A DNA stretch of 64,000 bases from Streptococcus porcinus (GCF_901542335.1 NZ_LR594036.1:806001-870000); one strand, 5' to 3'; shown: positions 49,976 to 58,718, counted from the first letter of the stretch. Notes: generated by a model from the letters alone, not told the origin. Made by a program: numbers and translations.

Positions 49976-50863
49976 ATGGACGAAATAAAGTTATATGAAA
50001 ATAAAGAGATACGCTCCATTTGGGACGAAGAAAAAGAAGAGTGGTATTTTTCAGTAGTCGATGTAGTTGGAGTTTTGACAGAACAAGAAAACGCAAGAGG
50101 TGCCAGTACCTATTGGGCTGTACTAAAAAAGAGATTAAAAGAAGAAGGAAATGAACTGCTTACAATTTGTAAGCAGTTGAAAATGAAAGCAACAGATGGA
50201 AAAATGCGTTTAACTGATGTAGCAGATATGCAAGGAATATTCCGTATTATCCAGTCCATCCCATCCCCTAAAGCAGAACCTTTTAAGTTATGGCTTGCTG
50301 AGGTTGGAAAAGAACGAATTGATGAAATTATCGATCCTGAACTTACGATTAACAGAGCCTTAGAAACTTATCTAAAGAAGGGATATACACGTGAGTGGAT
50401 AAATCAAAGACTTCAAGCCATTCAGGTAAGAAAAGAACTGACTGATGCTTGGGATGACCATGGGATACAAAAAGGCAAAGAATACGCAATTCTTACTGAT
50501 GAAATCACCAAAGCATGGTCCGGAATGACAACAAGAGGTTATAAAAATCTGAAGGGTTTGAAAAAGGAAAATCTAAGGGATAATATGACCACTCTTGAAA
50601 TAGTTCTTAATATGCTTGCAGAAGCCACAACAACAGAGCTGACTAAAACGACGAATCCTAATGGCTTGGAAGAAAACAGGAAAGTTGCTAAAGAGGGAGG
50701 AAGTGTTGCAGGAAATGCGAGAAAGGAAATAGAACAAAAAACCGGGAAACCGGTCATTACCTCAAAAAATGCAGTTGACCTATCAAGGCTGATTGAAGAT
50801 GTGGTCAAAGAGCCTCTAAATAAAAAACAAGATAAAAAAGACGATACAAATAATGAAAAATAG
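49976..50863 (+). CDS. BRO-N / DinD-like protein
   Basis: 295 aa. N-terminal BRO domain (about 5-125) with IRSIWDEEKEEWYFSVVDVVGVL, common to phage antirepressors, followed by a domain like that of DinD (DNA-damage-inducible protein D; YTREWINQRLQAIQVRKELTDAWDDHG). DinD inhibits RecA filaments in E. coli; a similar role in dampening SOS or recombination on the element is an inference. Monocistronic, with an end hairpin at 50895-50931. Confidence 0.82.
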   Translation: MDEIKLYENKEIRSIWDEEKEEWYFSVVDVVGVLTEQENARGASTYWAVLKKRLKEEGNELLTICKQLKMKATDGKMRLTDVADMQGIFRIIQSIPSPKAEPFKLWLAEVGKERIDEIIDPELTINRALETYLKKGYTREWINQRLQAIQVRKELTDAWDDHGIQKGKEYAILTDEITKAWSGMTTRGYKNLKGLKKENLRDNMTTLEIVLNMLAEATTTELTKTTNPNGLEENRKVAKEGGSVAGNARKEIEQKTGKPVITSKNAVDLSRLIEDVVKEPLNKKQDKKDDTNNEK

Positions 50864-50894
50864 ATAAAAATAAAATATTAGAGCATTCATTCAG

Positions 50895-50931
50895 AAAGAG
50901 ATAGCAAAGAAAAGCAGCTATCTCTTTTTTG
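50895..50931 (+). terminator. Terminator
   Basis: AAAGAGATAGC...GCTATCTCTTTTTT. Confidence 0.85.
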
Positions 50932-50962
50932 ATACTTAAAAACATAGGAGGAGGTAGAGAGT

Positions 50963-51973
50963 ATGAGTATAAAATTTAACTACTATTATGGAAAAGAAGC
51001 AGAGCAGTTCTCTTTTTTCCGTATTCCCAAACTGTTATTTACAGATCCTATATTTTCCAAATTAAGCAGCGATGCCAAAGTGTTATATGGAATTTTACTT
51101 GACCGAATGAACTTGTCTATGAAAAATAACTGGATTGATGAAGAAAATAAGGTATATATCATTTTCACCATAGAAGAAATTGCAGAAATCATGTGTTGTG
51201 CTACACAGAAAGCAACAAAAATCCTCCAGGAGTTAGATGATAAAAAAGGAATAGGACTTGTCGAAAAGAAAAGATTAGGACTTGGTAAACCCAACATACT
51301 CTATGTAAAGAATTTTATTATTCAGGAAATAAAAGAGAAAACTCACATACAAGAAGAAATCACAAAACAAGAATTATGTAAATCACAATTCAAGAATGAT
51401 GAAAATCACAATTCAAGAAATGTGAATTTCACAAAACAAGAATTGTGTAAATCACAATGTAATAAGACTAATCTTAATAAAACTGAATATAGTGATACTG
51501 AGTATAATAATACCTCCCCCATATCCCCCTTAGGAGAAAAAAATATAAGGGGGGATTTACTTAGTCAAAAGCAGGATATGGAGATGGAAGAAATAACAAA
51601 AATACTAAAACAAAATATAGACTACGCTTTTCTTGTGAAAGAACAATCGAAAGATAAAGAAAAAATTGACCTTACTATAAAAGTAATGGCAGAGGCAATT
51701 CAAGGTAAGACAGATATAAGAATCAATCGCAGAATGATAGCTTTTGAAACCGTAAAAGAGCAGTTTTTATCACTACAAAAAGAACATATCAATTATGTCC
51801 TACTTGTTCTTGATGAAAATAAAAGAAAAATTACAAATTTAAGAGCCTATCTTCTATCCCTTTTGTATAATTCACCGGTCAATATCTTAGGAATGACAAC
51901 AGAAGTAAAGTCAAATGATACTGATTACAGCAAAGACATGGAAATATGGCAGGAGATTTTCAACACCATATAG
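50963..51973 (+). CDS. repA: RepA_N-family replication initiator
   Basis: 336 aa. Residues 1-115 form the RepA_N domain (FFRIPKLLFTDPIFSKLSSDAKVLYG...), a winged-helix replication initiator of Firmicute plasmids and conjugative elements. The middle of the gene contains repeated sequence that could be the origin (see 51359-51459). The C-terminal part is variable, as usual. It may replicate the excised circular form. Confidence 0.9.
   Translation: MSIKFNYYYGKEAEQFSFFRIPKLLFTDPIFSKLSSDAKVLYGILLDRMNLSMKNNWIDEENKVYIIFTIEEIAEIMCCATQKATKILQELDDKKGIGLVEKKRLGLGKPNILYVKNFIIQEIKEKTHIQEEITKQELCKSQFKNDENHNSRNVNFTKQELCKSQCNKTNLNKTEYSDTEYNNTSPISPLGEKNIRGDLLSQKQDMEMEEITKILKQNIDYAFLVKEQSKDKEKIDLTIKVMAEAIQGKTDIRINRRMIAFETVKEQFLSLQKEHINYVLLVLDENKRKITNLRAYLLSLLYNSPVNILGMTTEVKSNDTDYSKDMEIWQEIFNTI
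51359..51459 (+). repeat. Direct repeats inside repA, putative replication origin
   Basis: TCACAAAACAAGAATT-TGTAAATCACAAT occurs twice (about 51359-51390 and 51427-51459), and shorter ATCACAATTCAAGAA units lie between. RepA_N replicons are known to carry their origin repeats within the rep gene. Confidence 0.65.
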
Positions 51974-52059
51974 CAGGTAAAGATGATAAGGAAAGTGAGT
52001 TTAAGAATTGGGAAAATGAAATGAAATTATAAAGATTACAGAAATTATGGAGGAATCAT

Positions 52060-52914
52060 ATGGACAGTGTAGGAAATATCTTTGGGGGAGTATTTGAACG
52101 TTTGCAAAAAGATATTTTGAACGAAAAAAACGGAGATTATATCAATGAGAATGACGGACTTGTGTATTGTGGAGTATGTCATAGTCCCAAACAGCAAATT
52201 AGTAATATAGGAGGAAGTTTAAGAAAAATACCTAAAAACTGTATTTGCAGAGAAAAAGAATTGGAAAAAGAAAGACAGCATTGGAAAGAACTGGAGCATC
52301 AAAGAATCCTATCGGATTTAAGAAAACAGGCTTTTGAAGATAAACTGTTGCAAAATCAGACCTTTGATGCAGAAGATGGTGGTTTAGAGCATAGAAAAAT
52401 CGGAGAAAACTATGTGAAAAAATTTGAGGAAATGGAAAAAGAAAACATAGGATTATTACTTACAGGACCTGTGGGAACCGGAAAAACTTATTTAGCATCA
52501 GCAATAGCCAATGCCTTAATTGAAAAAGAAATCTCCGTTAAAATGACCAACTTTGCCACCATTCTAAACGATATGATGAATTTGGACATTAACAAAAATA
52601 AGTATGTTGAAAAGCTCAATAAATACAGACTTCTTATCATTGATGATTTCGGAATGGAAAGAGATACTCCTTTTGCCACAGAGCATATTTTTAATATTAT
52701 TGACAGCAGATACAGAGCAAATAAACCGATTATTTTAACTACAAATCTTAGTGCAAAACAGCTTACAAATCCGAATAATCTTAAAGAACAGAGAATTTAT
52801 TCAAGGATACTGGAAATGGCAATACCCATTCTTTTTACAGGAGAAAACAGAAGAATATCAAAGATGAAAGAAAAAGCACGAAAGGTAAACACAATACTTA
52901 TGGAAAGTAGGTGA
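52060..52914 (+). CDS. DnaC/IstB-like ATPase (helicase loader type)
   Basis: 284 aa. An N-terminal Cys pattern (C37-x2-C40, C61-x-C63) that may bind zinc, then an AAA+ domain with Walker A GPVGTGKT (136-143) and Walker B LLIIDDFGME. Probably loads the replicative helicase at the element's origin together with RepA. Confidence 0.88.
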   Translation: MDSVGNIFGGVFERLQKDILNEKNGDYINENDGLVYCGVCHSPKQQISNIGGSLRKIPKNCICREKELEKERQHWKELEHQRILSDLRKQAFEDKLLQNQTFDAEDGGLEHRKIGENYVKKFEEMEKENIGLLLTGPVGTGKTYLASAIANALIEKEISVKMTNFATILNDMMNLDINKNKYVEKLNKYRLLIIDDFGMERDTPFATEHIFNIIDSRYRANKPIILTTNLSAKQLTNPNNLKEQRIYSRILEMAIPILFTGENRRISKMKEKARKVNTILMESR

Positions 52915-52918
52915 TATA

Positions 52919-53404
52919 TTGATCAATGAAGAAGTTACAAAGCAAGTAATTGCAGTAAAGAAAAAAGCCCTTCATCTAACGGCAAGAGAAGTTGTGAAAC
53001 TTATGAAAATGATACTGAACAAAGCGGAAAAAGAGAAAAATGGCTTAAAGGATTTCATCGGCAAGCAAAAGCCAACTACAGTAAAAGATTTAGTAAAAAA
53101 GGGGAAGGTTGAAACCTTAGAGTTAAATGATGTGGACTTAAAGAACCTAAAAAGAGATTTAAATAAAAATGGCGTTAAATTCAGTATCAAAAAAGATCTC
53201 ACTACGGGAAACAATATAATTTTCTTTCAGGCAAAAGATGAAAAGGTAATGGAACAGGCATTTAAAGAAGCTGTAGCAAAATTTGCAGAGAAAGATAAAC
53301 AAAGAGAATCAGTAATAAATAAACTCAACCGATTTAAAAATAAGATTAAGAATATGCCTCAAAAAGATAAAATCAAAGAAAAACATAAAGAACAGAGTTT
53401 ATAA
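52919..53404 (+). CDS. pcfB: PcfB family protein (DUF3801)
   Basis: 161 aa from a TTG start. Contains the DUF3801 pattern (LTAREVVKLMKMILNKAEK, VKFSIKKDL) and a lysine-rich tail. PcfB of pCF10 supports the coupling protein in conjugation. In this element it precedes the VirD4 gene by one gene. Confidence 0.85.
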   Translation: MINEEVTKQVIAVKKKALHLTAREVVKLMKMILNKAEKEKNGLKDFIGKQKPTTVKDLVKKGKVETLELNDVDLKNLKRDLNKNGVKFSIKKDLTTGNNIIFFQAKDEKVMEQAFKEAVAKFAEKDKQRESVINKLNRFKNKIKNMPQKDKIKEKHKEQSL

Positions 53405-53418
53405 GGAGTGTGAAATAA

Positions 53419-53871
53419 TTGAAAAATAATGTTAAGGAATATTTAGTTGGTAAAGATGAATTGGAAGAAGAAATTATTGAATTTTTAGAGGAAAATGAAG
53501 AAGTTGTAAATGCTTTGATAGAAATAAAAACGGCTTTTGAAAGATGTATAAAAGAAATGCAATTAAGATTTGCAACAAGAATTTTTTTGGAAGCGTTGTG
53601 TAAAGAAATAAATCTGATGAGCTTAAAAGAAACAGCCAATCTATTTGGTATATCTAAAAAGGTTCTTATAAAGACATTATTGCGTAGTAGATATTTTTAT
53701 AAAGACGAAGAAGGTGTTGTACTTCCGATAAATCAGTTTAAAGGTGTTTATTTCCAAGTAAAATCGAATAGAACTAACAAAGGTGAAATGTTCAGAAGAC
53801 AGATTTTTACAACAGCAAAGGGAAGATATGAAATACTTTCGTTATTAAAATACTACGGTATTTGGACTTAA
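53419..53871 (+). CDS. KilAC-like (phage antirepressor C-terminal) protein
   Basis: 150 aa from TTG. The C-terminal half LKETANLFGISKKVLIKTLL...NQFKGVYFQVK...RQIFTTAKGRYEILSLL has the pattern of the KilAC domain of phage antirepressors. The N-terminal 55 residues are a Glu-rich helix instead of an antirepressor N-domain. Lies between pcfB and the coupling protein gene, an unusual place for a regulator. Confidence 0.65.
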   Translation: MKNNVKEYLVGKDELEEEIIEFLEENEEVVNALIEIKTAFERCIKEMQLRFATRIFLEALCKEINLMSLKETANLFGISKKVLIKTLLRSRYFYKDEEGVVLPINQFKGVYFQVKSNRTNKGEMFRRQIFTTAKGRYEILSLLKYYGIWT

Positions 53872-53913
53872 ACTCAAGGTATTTTAAGACAAGAATGATT
53901 AAATCAGGAAGGA

Positions 53914-55722
53914 GTGGTAAAGACGAGGATTGTAAATGAAATACTAAAGGACATAAGAAATATATTTCACATAAGAGATAAGAAAAGATTTGTATTACAA
54001 AACCTACCTTATCTCTTTTTCTTTTATCTAGGAAATATATTTTTCGCACATACAGGAAGATATGTAGGTGGAGATATCGTAGATAAAATCTTTCAAGGGA
54101 TATTGGAAATTCATAAAATGAGTTTTATTCCAAGCATTTATCCCTCAGATTTACTTGCAGGGATAGTAACAGCCTTTCTTATAAAATTCATTGTTCATAC
54201 GAAAATGAAAAATGCAAAGAAATTTCGCCAAGGAGTAGAATACGGTTCAGCAAGATGGGGAAATTCTAAAGACATAGAGCCCTACGCAGATGAAAAATTT
54301 GAAAACAACATACTTTTAACTAATACGGAACGTATTACGATGAATAGTAGACCCAAAAACCCTAAATTTGCCCGCAATAAAAATGTGCTTGTAGTAGGTG
54401 GATCTGGAAGCGGAAAGACACGATTTTTCTTAAAACCTAACTTAATGCAAATGCACTCATCCTATGTTGTAACGGATCCAAAAGGAACCGTTCTTGTTGA
54501 ATGTGGAAAAATGTTAGAAAAAAATGGATATGATATTAAGGTGTTAAACACTATTAATTTCAAAAAATCCATGCACTATAATCCTTTTTCTTATCTAAGA
54601 AGTGAAAAAGATATATTAAAATTGGTGCAGACAATTATTGCAAACACAAAGGGAGAGGGTGAAAAATCCAGTGAAGATTTTTGGGTGAAAGCCGAACGTT
54701 TGTATTATACAGCCTTAATAGGTTATCTGTACTACGAAGCACCAGAAGAAGAACAAAATTTTCAGACCTTACTTGCCTATATTGATGCCAGTGAAGTCAG
54801 AGAAGAAGATGAAAACTTTAAAAATGCAGTAGATTATATCTTTGATGAATTGGAAGAAACAAAACCGAATCACTTTGCAGTAAGACAATATCGAAAATAT
54901 AAACTGGCTGCGGGAAAAACGGCGAAAAGTATATTGATTAGCTGTGGTGCAAGGCTTGCGGCATTTGATATTGAAGAGTTAAGAAATCTTATGGAATATG
55001 ATGAAATGGGACTTGATACCATAGGAGATAAAAAGACAGCCCTTTTTATCATCATTTCAGATACGGATGATACCTTTAACTTTGTGGTAGCGATGATGTA
55101 TACCCAGCTTTTTAATCTTCTATGCGATAAGGCGGATGATGTTTACGGAGGAAGATTACCTGTTCATGTAAGGTGTTTACTTGATGAGTTCAGCAATATT
55201 GGTCAAATACCCAAGTTTGAAAAACTCATTGCGACTATTCGTTCCAGAGAAATATCCGCAAGCATTATCCTACAAGCAAAAAGTCAATTAAAAGCAATCT
55301 ATAAAGACCATTCCGACACGATTCTGGGCAATTGTGATAGCGAGTTGTTTTTGGGCGGAAAAGAAGGAACGACGATAAAAGAGCTGTCCGAAAACTTAGG
55401 AAAAGAAACCATAGACCTTTACAATACATCGGAAACAAGATCGAATCAAAAATCATTTGGACTAAACTATCAAAAGCTTGGAAAGGAACTGATGAGCAGA
55501 GATGAACTGAAAGTAATGGACGGAGGAAAGTGTATCTTGGAAATAAGAGGAGTAAGACCTTTTTATTCCGATAAATTTGATATAACAAAACATAAGAACT
55601 ATAAATTGCTTTCGGATTACAACGAAAAAAATGCCTTTGATATAGAAAAATATCTAAAGAGAAAAGATAAAGTTAATCTAAAAGAAAACATGAAAATAAC
55701 AGTGGTGGATATGGATAAATAA
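53914..55722 (+). CDS. VirD4/TraG-type coupling protein
   Basis: 602 aa. Two membrane helices (about 31-47 and 78-95), Walker A GGSGSGKT (162-169) and Walker B LLDEFSNIG. Brings the relaxase-DNA complex to the type IV secretion channel. The start is uncertain: GTG at 53914 overlaps the end of an AGGAAGGAG site. Last backbone gene before the AT-rich cargo. Confidence 0.93.
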   Translation: MVKTRIVNEILKDIRNIFHIRDKKRFVLQNLPYLFFFYLGNIFFAHTGRYVGGDIVDKIFQGILEIHKMSFIPSIYPSDLLAGIVTAFLIKFIVHTKMKNAKKFRQGVEYGSARWGNSKDIEPYADEKFENNILLTNTERITMNSRPKNPKFARNKNVLVVGGSGSGKTRFFLKPNLMQMHSSYVVTDPKGTVLVECGKMLEKNGYDIKVLNTINFKKSMHYNPFSYLRSEKDILKLVQTIIANTKGEGEKSSEDFWVKAERLYYTALIGYLYYEAPEEEQNFQTLLAYIDASEVREEDENFKNAVDYIFDELEETKPNHFAVRQYRKYKLAAGKTAKSILISCGARLAAFDIEELRNLMEYDEMGLDTIGDKKTALFIIISDTDDTFNFVVAMMYTQLFNLLCDKADDVYGGRLPVHVRCLLDEFSNIGQIPKFEKLIATIRSREISASIILQAKSQLKAIYKDHSDTILGNCDSELFLGGKEGTTIKELSENLGKETIDLYNTSETRSNQKSFGLNYQKLGKELMSRDELKVMDGGKCILEIRGVRPFYSDKFDITKHKNYKLLSDYNEKNAFDIEKYLKRKDKVNLKENMKITVVDMDK

Positions 55723-55800
55723 GGTAAGTATAGTCAATGAAATTATAGAATAATTGATCAAAGAAAGACTTAAAAATCAATTTTAAATTGAATAATATCA

Positions 55801-55833
55801 ATTAATATATTATAATTTTTATAATATATTAAT
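55801..55833. promoter_or_regulatory. Perfect AT-only palindrome before the Cro-like gene
   Basis: Arms 55801-55815 and 55819-55833 (TTAATATATTATAA / TTATAATATATTAA) with a 3-base loop. It lies 19 bp before the ATG of the helix-turn-helix gene and contains -10-like TATAAT on both strands. Likely operator or hairpin. Confidence 0.6.
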
Positions 55834-55851
55834 AAAGAAAAGAGGATTACT

Positions 55852-56064
55852 ATGGCAGTGAATTATAAACCCTTATGGATACAATTAGCAAAAAAGGGGT
55901 TAAAAAAAACAGATGTTATTATTATGGCAGGAATTACAACTAATGTTATGGCAAGCATGGGAAAAGATAAGCCAATAACATTTAAAAATTTGGAAAAAAT
56001 ATGTGAAGCTTTGGAATGTACACCTAATGATGTCTTTTATTTTGATAGTCACAAGGGTGATTAA
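55852..56064 (+). CDS. Cro/CI-type helix-turn-helix regulator
   Basis: 70 aa, the single HTH_26-like (YozG-type) domain: KPLWIQLAKKGLKKTDVIIMAGIT...NLEKICEALECTPNDVFYF. First gene of the cargo block, with AGAGG before the ATG. It may autoregulate through the palindrome upstream. Its relation to the peptide genes is unknown. Confidence 0.88.
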   Translation: MAVNYKPLWIQLAKKGLKKTDVIIMAGITTNVMASMGKDKPITFKNLEKICEALECTPNDVFYFDSHKGD

Positions 56065-56124
56065 TGTAGAAAAAGTTAGATGAATTTGATACAGAATATT
56101 TTTTATTTTTATTGTGCAAAAAAA

Positions 56125-56150
56125 TGTAACATTTTCAAAACTCAATTGTC
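56125..56150 (+). promoter_or_regulatory. ECF-type promoter candidate before the sigma gene
   Basis: -35 TGTAAC (56125-56130), 16-bp spacer, TGTC (56147-56150). ECF promoters often read TGAAC/TGTAAC and CGTC/CGTA at this spacing, which would fit autoregulation by the sigma factor encoded next. Confidence 0.45.
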
Positions 56151-56181
56151 TTATTTATGAAAAAGGAGGTGTGGTTGTAGG

Positions 56182-56661
56182 ATGCAAGATGATTACAAAA
56201 AAGTATATGAACAATATTTTAAAGATGTATATTTATATATATTAAGTATTTGCAAAAATGAATCTTTAGCAGAAGAAATCACACAGGAAGCCTTTTTTAA
56301 AGCTTTGAAAAACTATAAATCTTTTAAAGGGGAATGTAAGGTTTATAGTTGGCTATGTCAGATCGCTAAAAATACTTTTTATAATCATTGTAAAAAAGAA
56401 CGTAAAAATGTATATTTGGATGATTACGAACAAATTGACTTTACAACAGATATTGAGAAAAATTTTGAAGATGCTGAGGAAACCATGAGGGCACATTTAT
56501 TATTGCATAAATTAAATGAGCCATATAAAGAAGTTTTTTCTTTAAGGGTATTTGCCGATTTGTCATTTAAACAAATAGGAGAAATATTTGGCAAAACAGA
56601 TAGTTGGGCGAGGGTTACCTTTTATAGAGCTAAGAATAGATTACTGGAGGAAATGAAATGA
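56182..56661 (+). CDS. ECF-family RNA polymerase sigma factor
   Basis: 159 aa. Region 2 (about 10-75, EITQEAFFKALKNY and SWLCQIAKNTFYNHCKKER) and region 4 (about 105-157, VFSLRVFADLSFKQIGEIFGKTDSWARVTFYRAKNRL). No other domains. A strong AAGGAGG lies 12 bases before the ATG. Overlaps the anti-sigma gene by 4 bp, the classic pair. It probably switches on the peptide cluster in response to an envelope signal. Confidence 0.92.
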   Translation: MQDDYKKVYEQYFKDVYLYILSICKNESLAEEITQEAFFKALKNYKSFKGECKVYSWLCQIAKNTFYNHCKKERKNVYLDDYEQIDFTTDIEKNFEDAEETMRAHLLLHKLNEPYKEVFSLRVFADLSFKQIGEIFGKTDSWARVTFYRAKNRLLEEMK

Positions 56662-56978
56662 AAATATCTTGTGAAGTTGTTAAAGATCTGCTCCCTTTAT
56701 ATAAAGATGGTGTTTGTAGTGAAGAAAGTAAGGGTTTAGTAGAAGAACACTTATCTAATTGTGAAGAGTGTAGAAAATTGTTGGATGATATGAATATAGA
56801 ACTTGATATAGATTATCAAAAAAGCAATTTGGAAGAAGGAATAGATTTGGAAAATTTATCAAAAAAATGGAATAGAAAAATTATATTATCTATGCTGAAA
56901 GGTGCAGCTGTAACGGTGATTATAGGAATAACTATTTTATTAGTAGCCTATGTATTTATAGGAATAAGAATAGTTTAG
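56658..56978 (+). CDS. Zinc-finger (zf-HC2) anti-sigma factor
   Basis: 106 aa. Zinc motif H31-x3-C35-x2-C38 (with C5 and C20 nearby) in the N-terminal cytoplasmic part and a single membrane helix at about residues 82-104. It should hold the sigma factor at the membrane until a signal arrives. The extracytoplasmic end is almost absent, so sensing must involve the membrane part or a partner. Confidence 0.88.
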   Translation: MKISCEVVKDLLPLYKDGVCSEESKGLVEEHLSNCEECRKLLDDMNIELDIDYQKSNLEEGIDLENLSKKWNRKIILSMLKGAAVTVIIGITILLVAYVFIGIRIV

Positions 56979-57011
56979 CTTGCTGATGATATCATGAAAG
57001 AAGGGGCAATT

Positions 57012-57704
57012 ATGAATATATTAACTGTTAAAAATATAAATAAAATATATCAAGGGAAAGATGTGTTGAAAAATATTTCAATAGATATAAAGGAAGGTGA
57101 AGTTTATGGTTTACTTGGTAAAAACGGAATAGGAAAGACAACGTTACTAAAGATAATAACAAGATTAATACCTATTAGTAACTATAATAGGAGAATAGAA
57201 GTCAATACGACAAATAAAACAATATCAGCTCTAATTGATACACCAGCATGTTATATGAATTTAAGTGTGAAAACAAATTTGCAATTGTGTTCGTACTTAT
57301 ATTATAAACGTGTAACAGAAAGAAAAAAATATATAGAAGAAATGATTTTATATTTCGATTTAGAAAATATGTTACATAAAAAAATGAGCAATTTATCATT
57401 GGGGATGTTGCAAAAAGTAAAATTAGCAATGATATTTATGGCCAACACCGAATGTATAATTTTAGATGAACCTTTCAATGGATTGGATATAGAAAGTTCT
57501 TTAATTCTAAAAAATAAAATAAAGTTATTGTCGAAAGAATTAAATAGAACAATTATAATTACCAGTCATAATACAGAACAGTTAGAAAAGATATGTGATA
57601 GGTTTGGAATATTAAAAGGAGTTGAAATAATAAATATTGATAAAACACAGTTAAATGATATGAACTTGGAAGAATATTACTATAAAGTTGTTAAGGATGT
57701 GTAA
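57012..57704 (+). CDS. ABC transporter ATPase (self-protection type)
   Basis: 230 aa. Walker A GKNGIGKT (36-43), a variant signature LSLGMLQK and Walker B CIILDEPFNGLD. I use the ATG at 57012, preceded by AGAAGGGG; an upstream ATG at 56994 is in frame. Partner of the permease starting 2 bp downstream. Such two-gene systems in bacteriocin clusters often give immunity; an additional export role cannot be excluded. Confidence 0.85.
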   Translation: MNILTVKNINKIYQGKDVLKNISIDIKEGEVYGLLGKNGIGKTTLLKIITRLIPISNYNRRIEVNTTNKTISALIDTPACYMNLSVKTNLQLCSYLYYKRVTERKKYIEEMILYFDLENMLHKKMSNLSLGMLQKVKLAMIFMANTECIILDEPFNGLDIESSLILKNKIKLLSKELNRTIIITSHNTEQLEKICDRFGILKGVEIINIDKTQLNDMNLEEYYYKVVKDV

Positions 57705-57706
57705 AT

Positions 57707-58462
57707 ATGGATTTATTTAAAAGAGATTTATTGAGAGCCTTAAATAGTAGGTATATGCAAGTGGGAGCTCTACTTACTTTTATTTCTGGCGTTGTTCTAT
57801 CTTTATTGATAGGGAGTAATTATAAGATAGGCATATCTATATTTGGAAATCTTACTACGTATAAGACGCTAGAAGAAATTGCTTTAAATGGAATAGATTA
57901 TAGGAAGGGGATAGGATTACTTATAACAATTCTTGTTTCTGTATTCATATCACAGGATTATCAGTACAAAACATGGCAGCAACCTATTCATGCAGGAAAC
58001 AGTAGAGTTAAGATATATTTTTGTAGATTATTATTTTCCTTATTGACTGGTATGTTGATATTCTTATCGTATGAAATACCAGTATACATAATATCTATTT
58101 TGTTAGGAGAAAAAATACTTTTTTATAATATTGTAAGTATACTTTGCAAGGGGATGATTATTTATTTTGTGATTCCTTGTACTGTAACTTGCTTAGCGAT
58201 ATCTATAAAAAATCATATGTTGAGTGTTTTGATATCTATAATATACATACTGTTTGAACAAGATTTAACCAGATTTATTTTAAATATACTGTCCAGAATT
58301 AATTTAGATGAATTAATAGGTAGATTTACTTTGACTGAAATAGGTTTATTTGCTAAAAGTACAGGATTAGAGCTTGTTCCTAACATGATTGTTTCAGGAT
58401 TTGTTGTTTTTATTATAACGGCATTAATAGGAATTGTATTATTTAATAGACAAGAATTATAA
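57707..58462 (+). CDS. ABC-2-type permease
   Basis: 251 aa with six hydrophobic helices, starting MDLFKRDLLRALNSRYMQVGALLTF; similar in layout to lantibiotic immunity permeases (ABC-2 type). Cotranscribed with the ATPase at 57012-57704. Confidence 0.8.
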   Translation: MDLFKRDLLRALNSRYMQVGALLTFISGVVLSLLIGSNYKIGISIFGNLTTYKTLEEIALNGIDYRKGIGLLITILVSVFISQDYQYKTWQQPIHAGNSRVKIYFCRLLFSLLTGMLIFLSYEIPVYIISILLGEKILFYNIVSILCKGMIIYFVIPCTVTCLAISIKNHMLSVLISIIYILFEQDLTRFILNILSRINLDELIGRFTLTEIGLFAKSTGLELVPNMIVSGFVVFIITALIGIVLFNRQEL

Positions 58463-58486
58463 ATTTATAGATATAAGGTGGTTAGT

Positions 58487-58714
58487 ATGGAGAAAACTAT
58501 ATGTGATATTGCAAAAAAATACGTAATGACAAGTGATATTGATAAAAATGTGAATATATACGGTATTTTACAGCCGATAGATGTGGTTTGTTTTTTAGAA
58601 GAAATAGCTGAGATATTTAAATTAGAAATTGATTTAGACTTTATTAATAAAACGAAAATATTAAGTATCAATAATCTATGTGTTGTTATAGAAGAGTGTA
58701 TTGATGGCAGGTGA
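58487..58714 (+). CDS. Acyl-carrier-like protein without the phosphopantetheine serine
   Basis: 75 aa. The segment PIDVVCFLEEIAEIFKLEIDLDFINKT aligns with helices 2 and 3 of acyl carrier proteins (SLDTVELVMALEEEFGIEI type), but the usual Asp-Ser-Leu is Gln-Pro-Ile, with Pro30 where the modified serine should be. It matches in position and size the peptide-maturation ACP-related family (TIGR04069 from memory). The ATG at 58487 follows AAGGTGG. It overlaps nothing but sits 4 bp before the exporter. Confidence 0.72.
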   Translation: MEKTICDIAKKYVMTSDIDKNVNIYGILQPIDVVCFLEEIAEIFKLEIDLDFINKTKILSINNLCVVIEECIDGR

Positions 58715-58718
58715 TTAG

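Noticed and set aside
51359..51459. Possible CRISPR array, from the regular repeats
   Set aside because: Only two full repeats, inside a coding sequence, with no cas genes; fits the RepA_N origin better.
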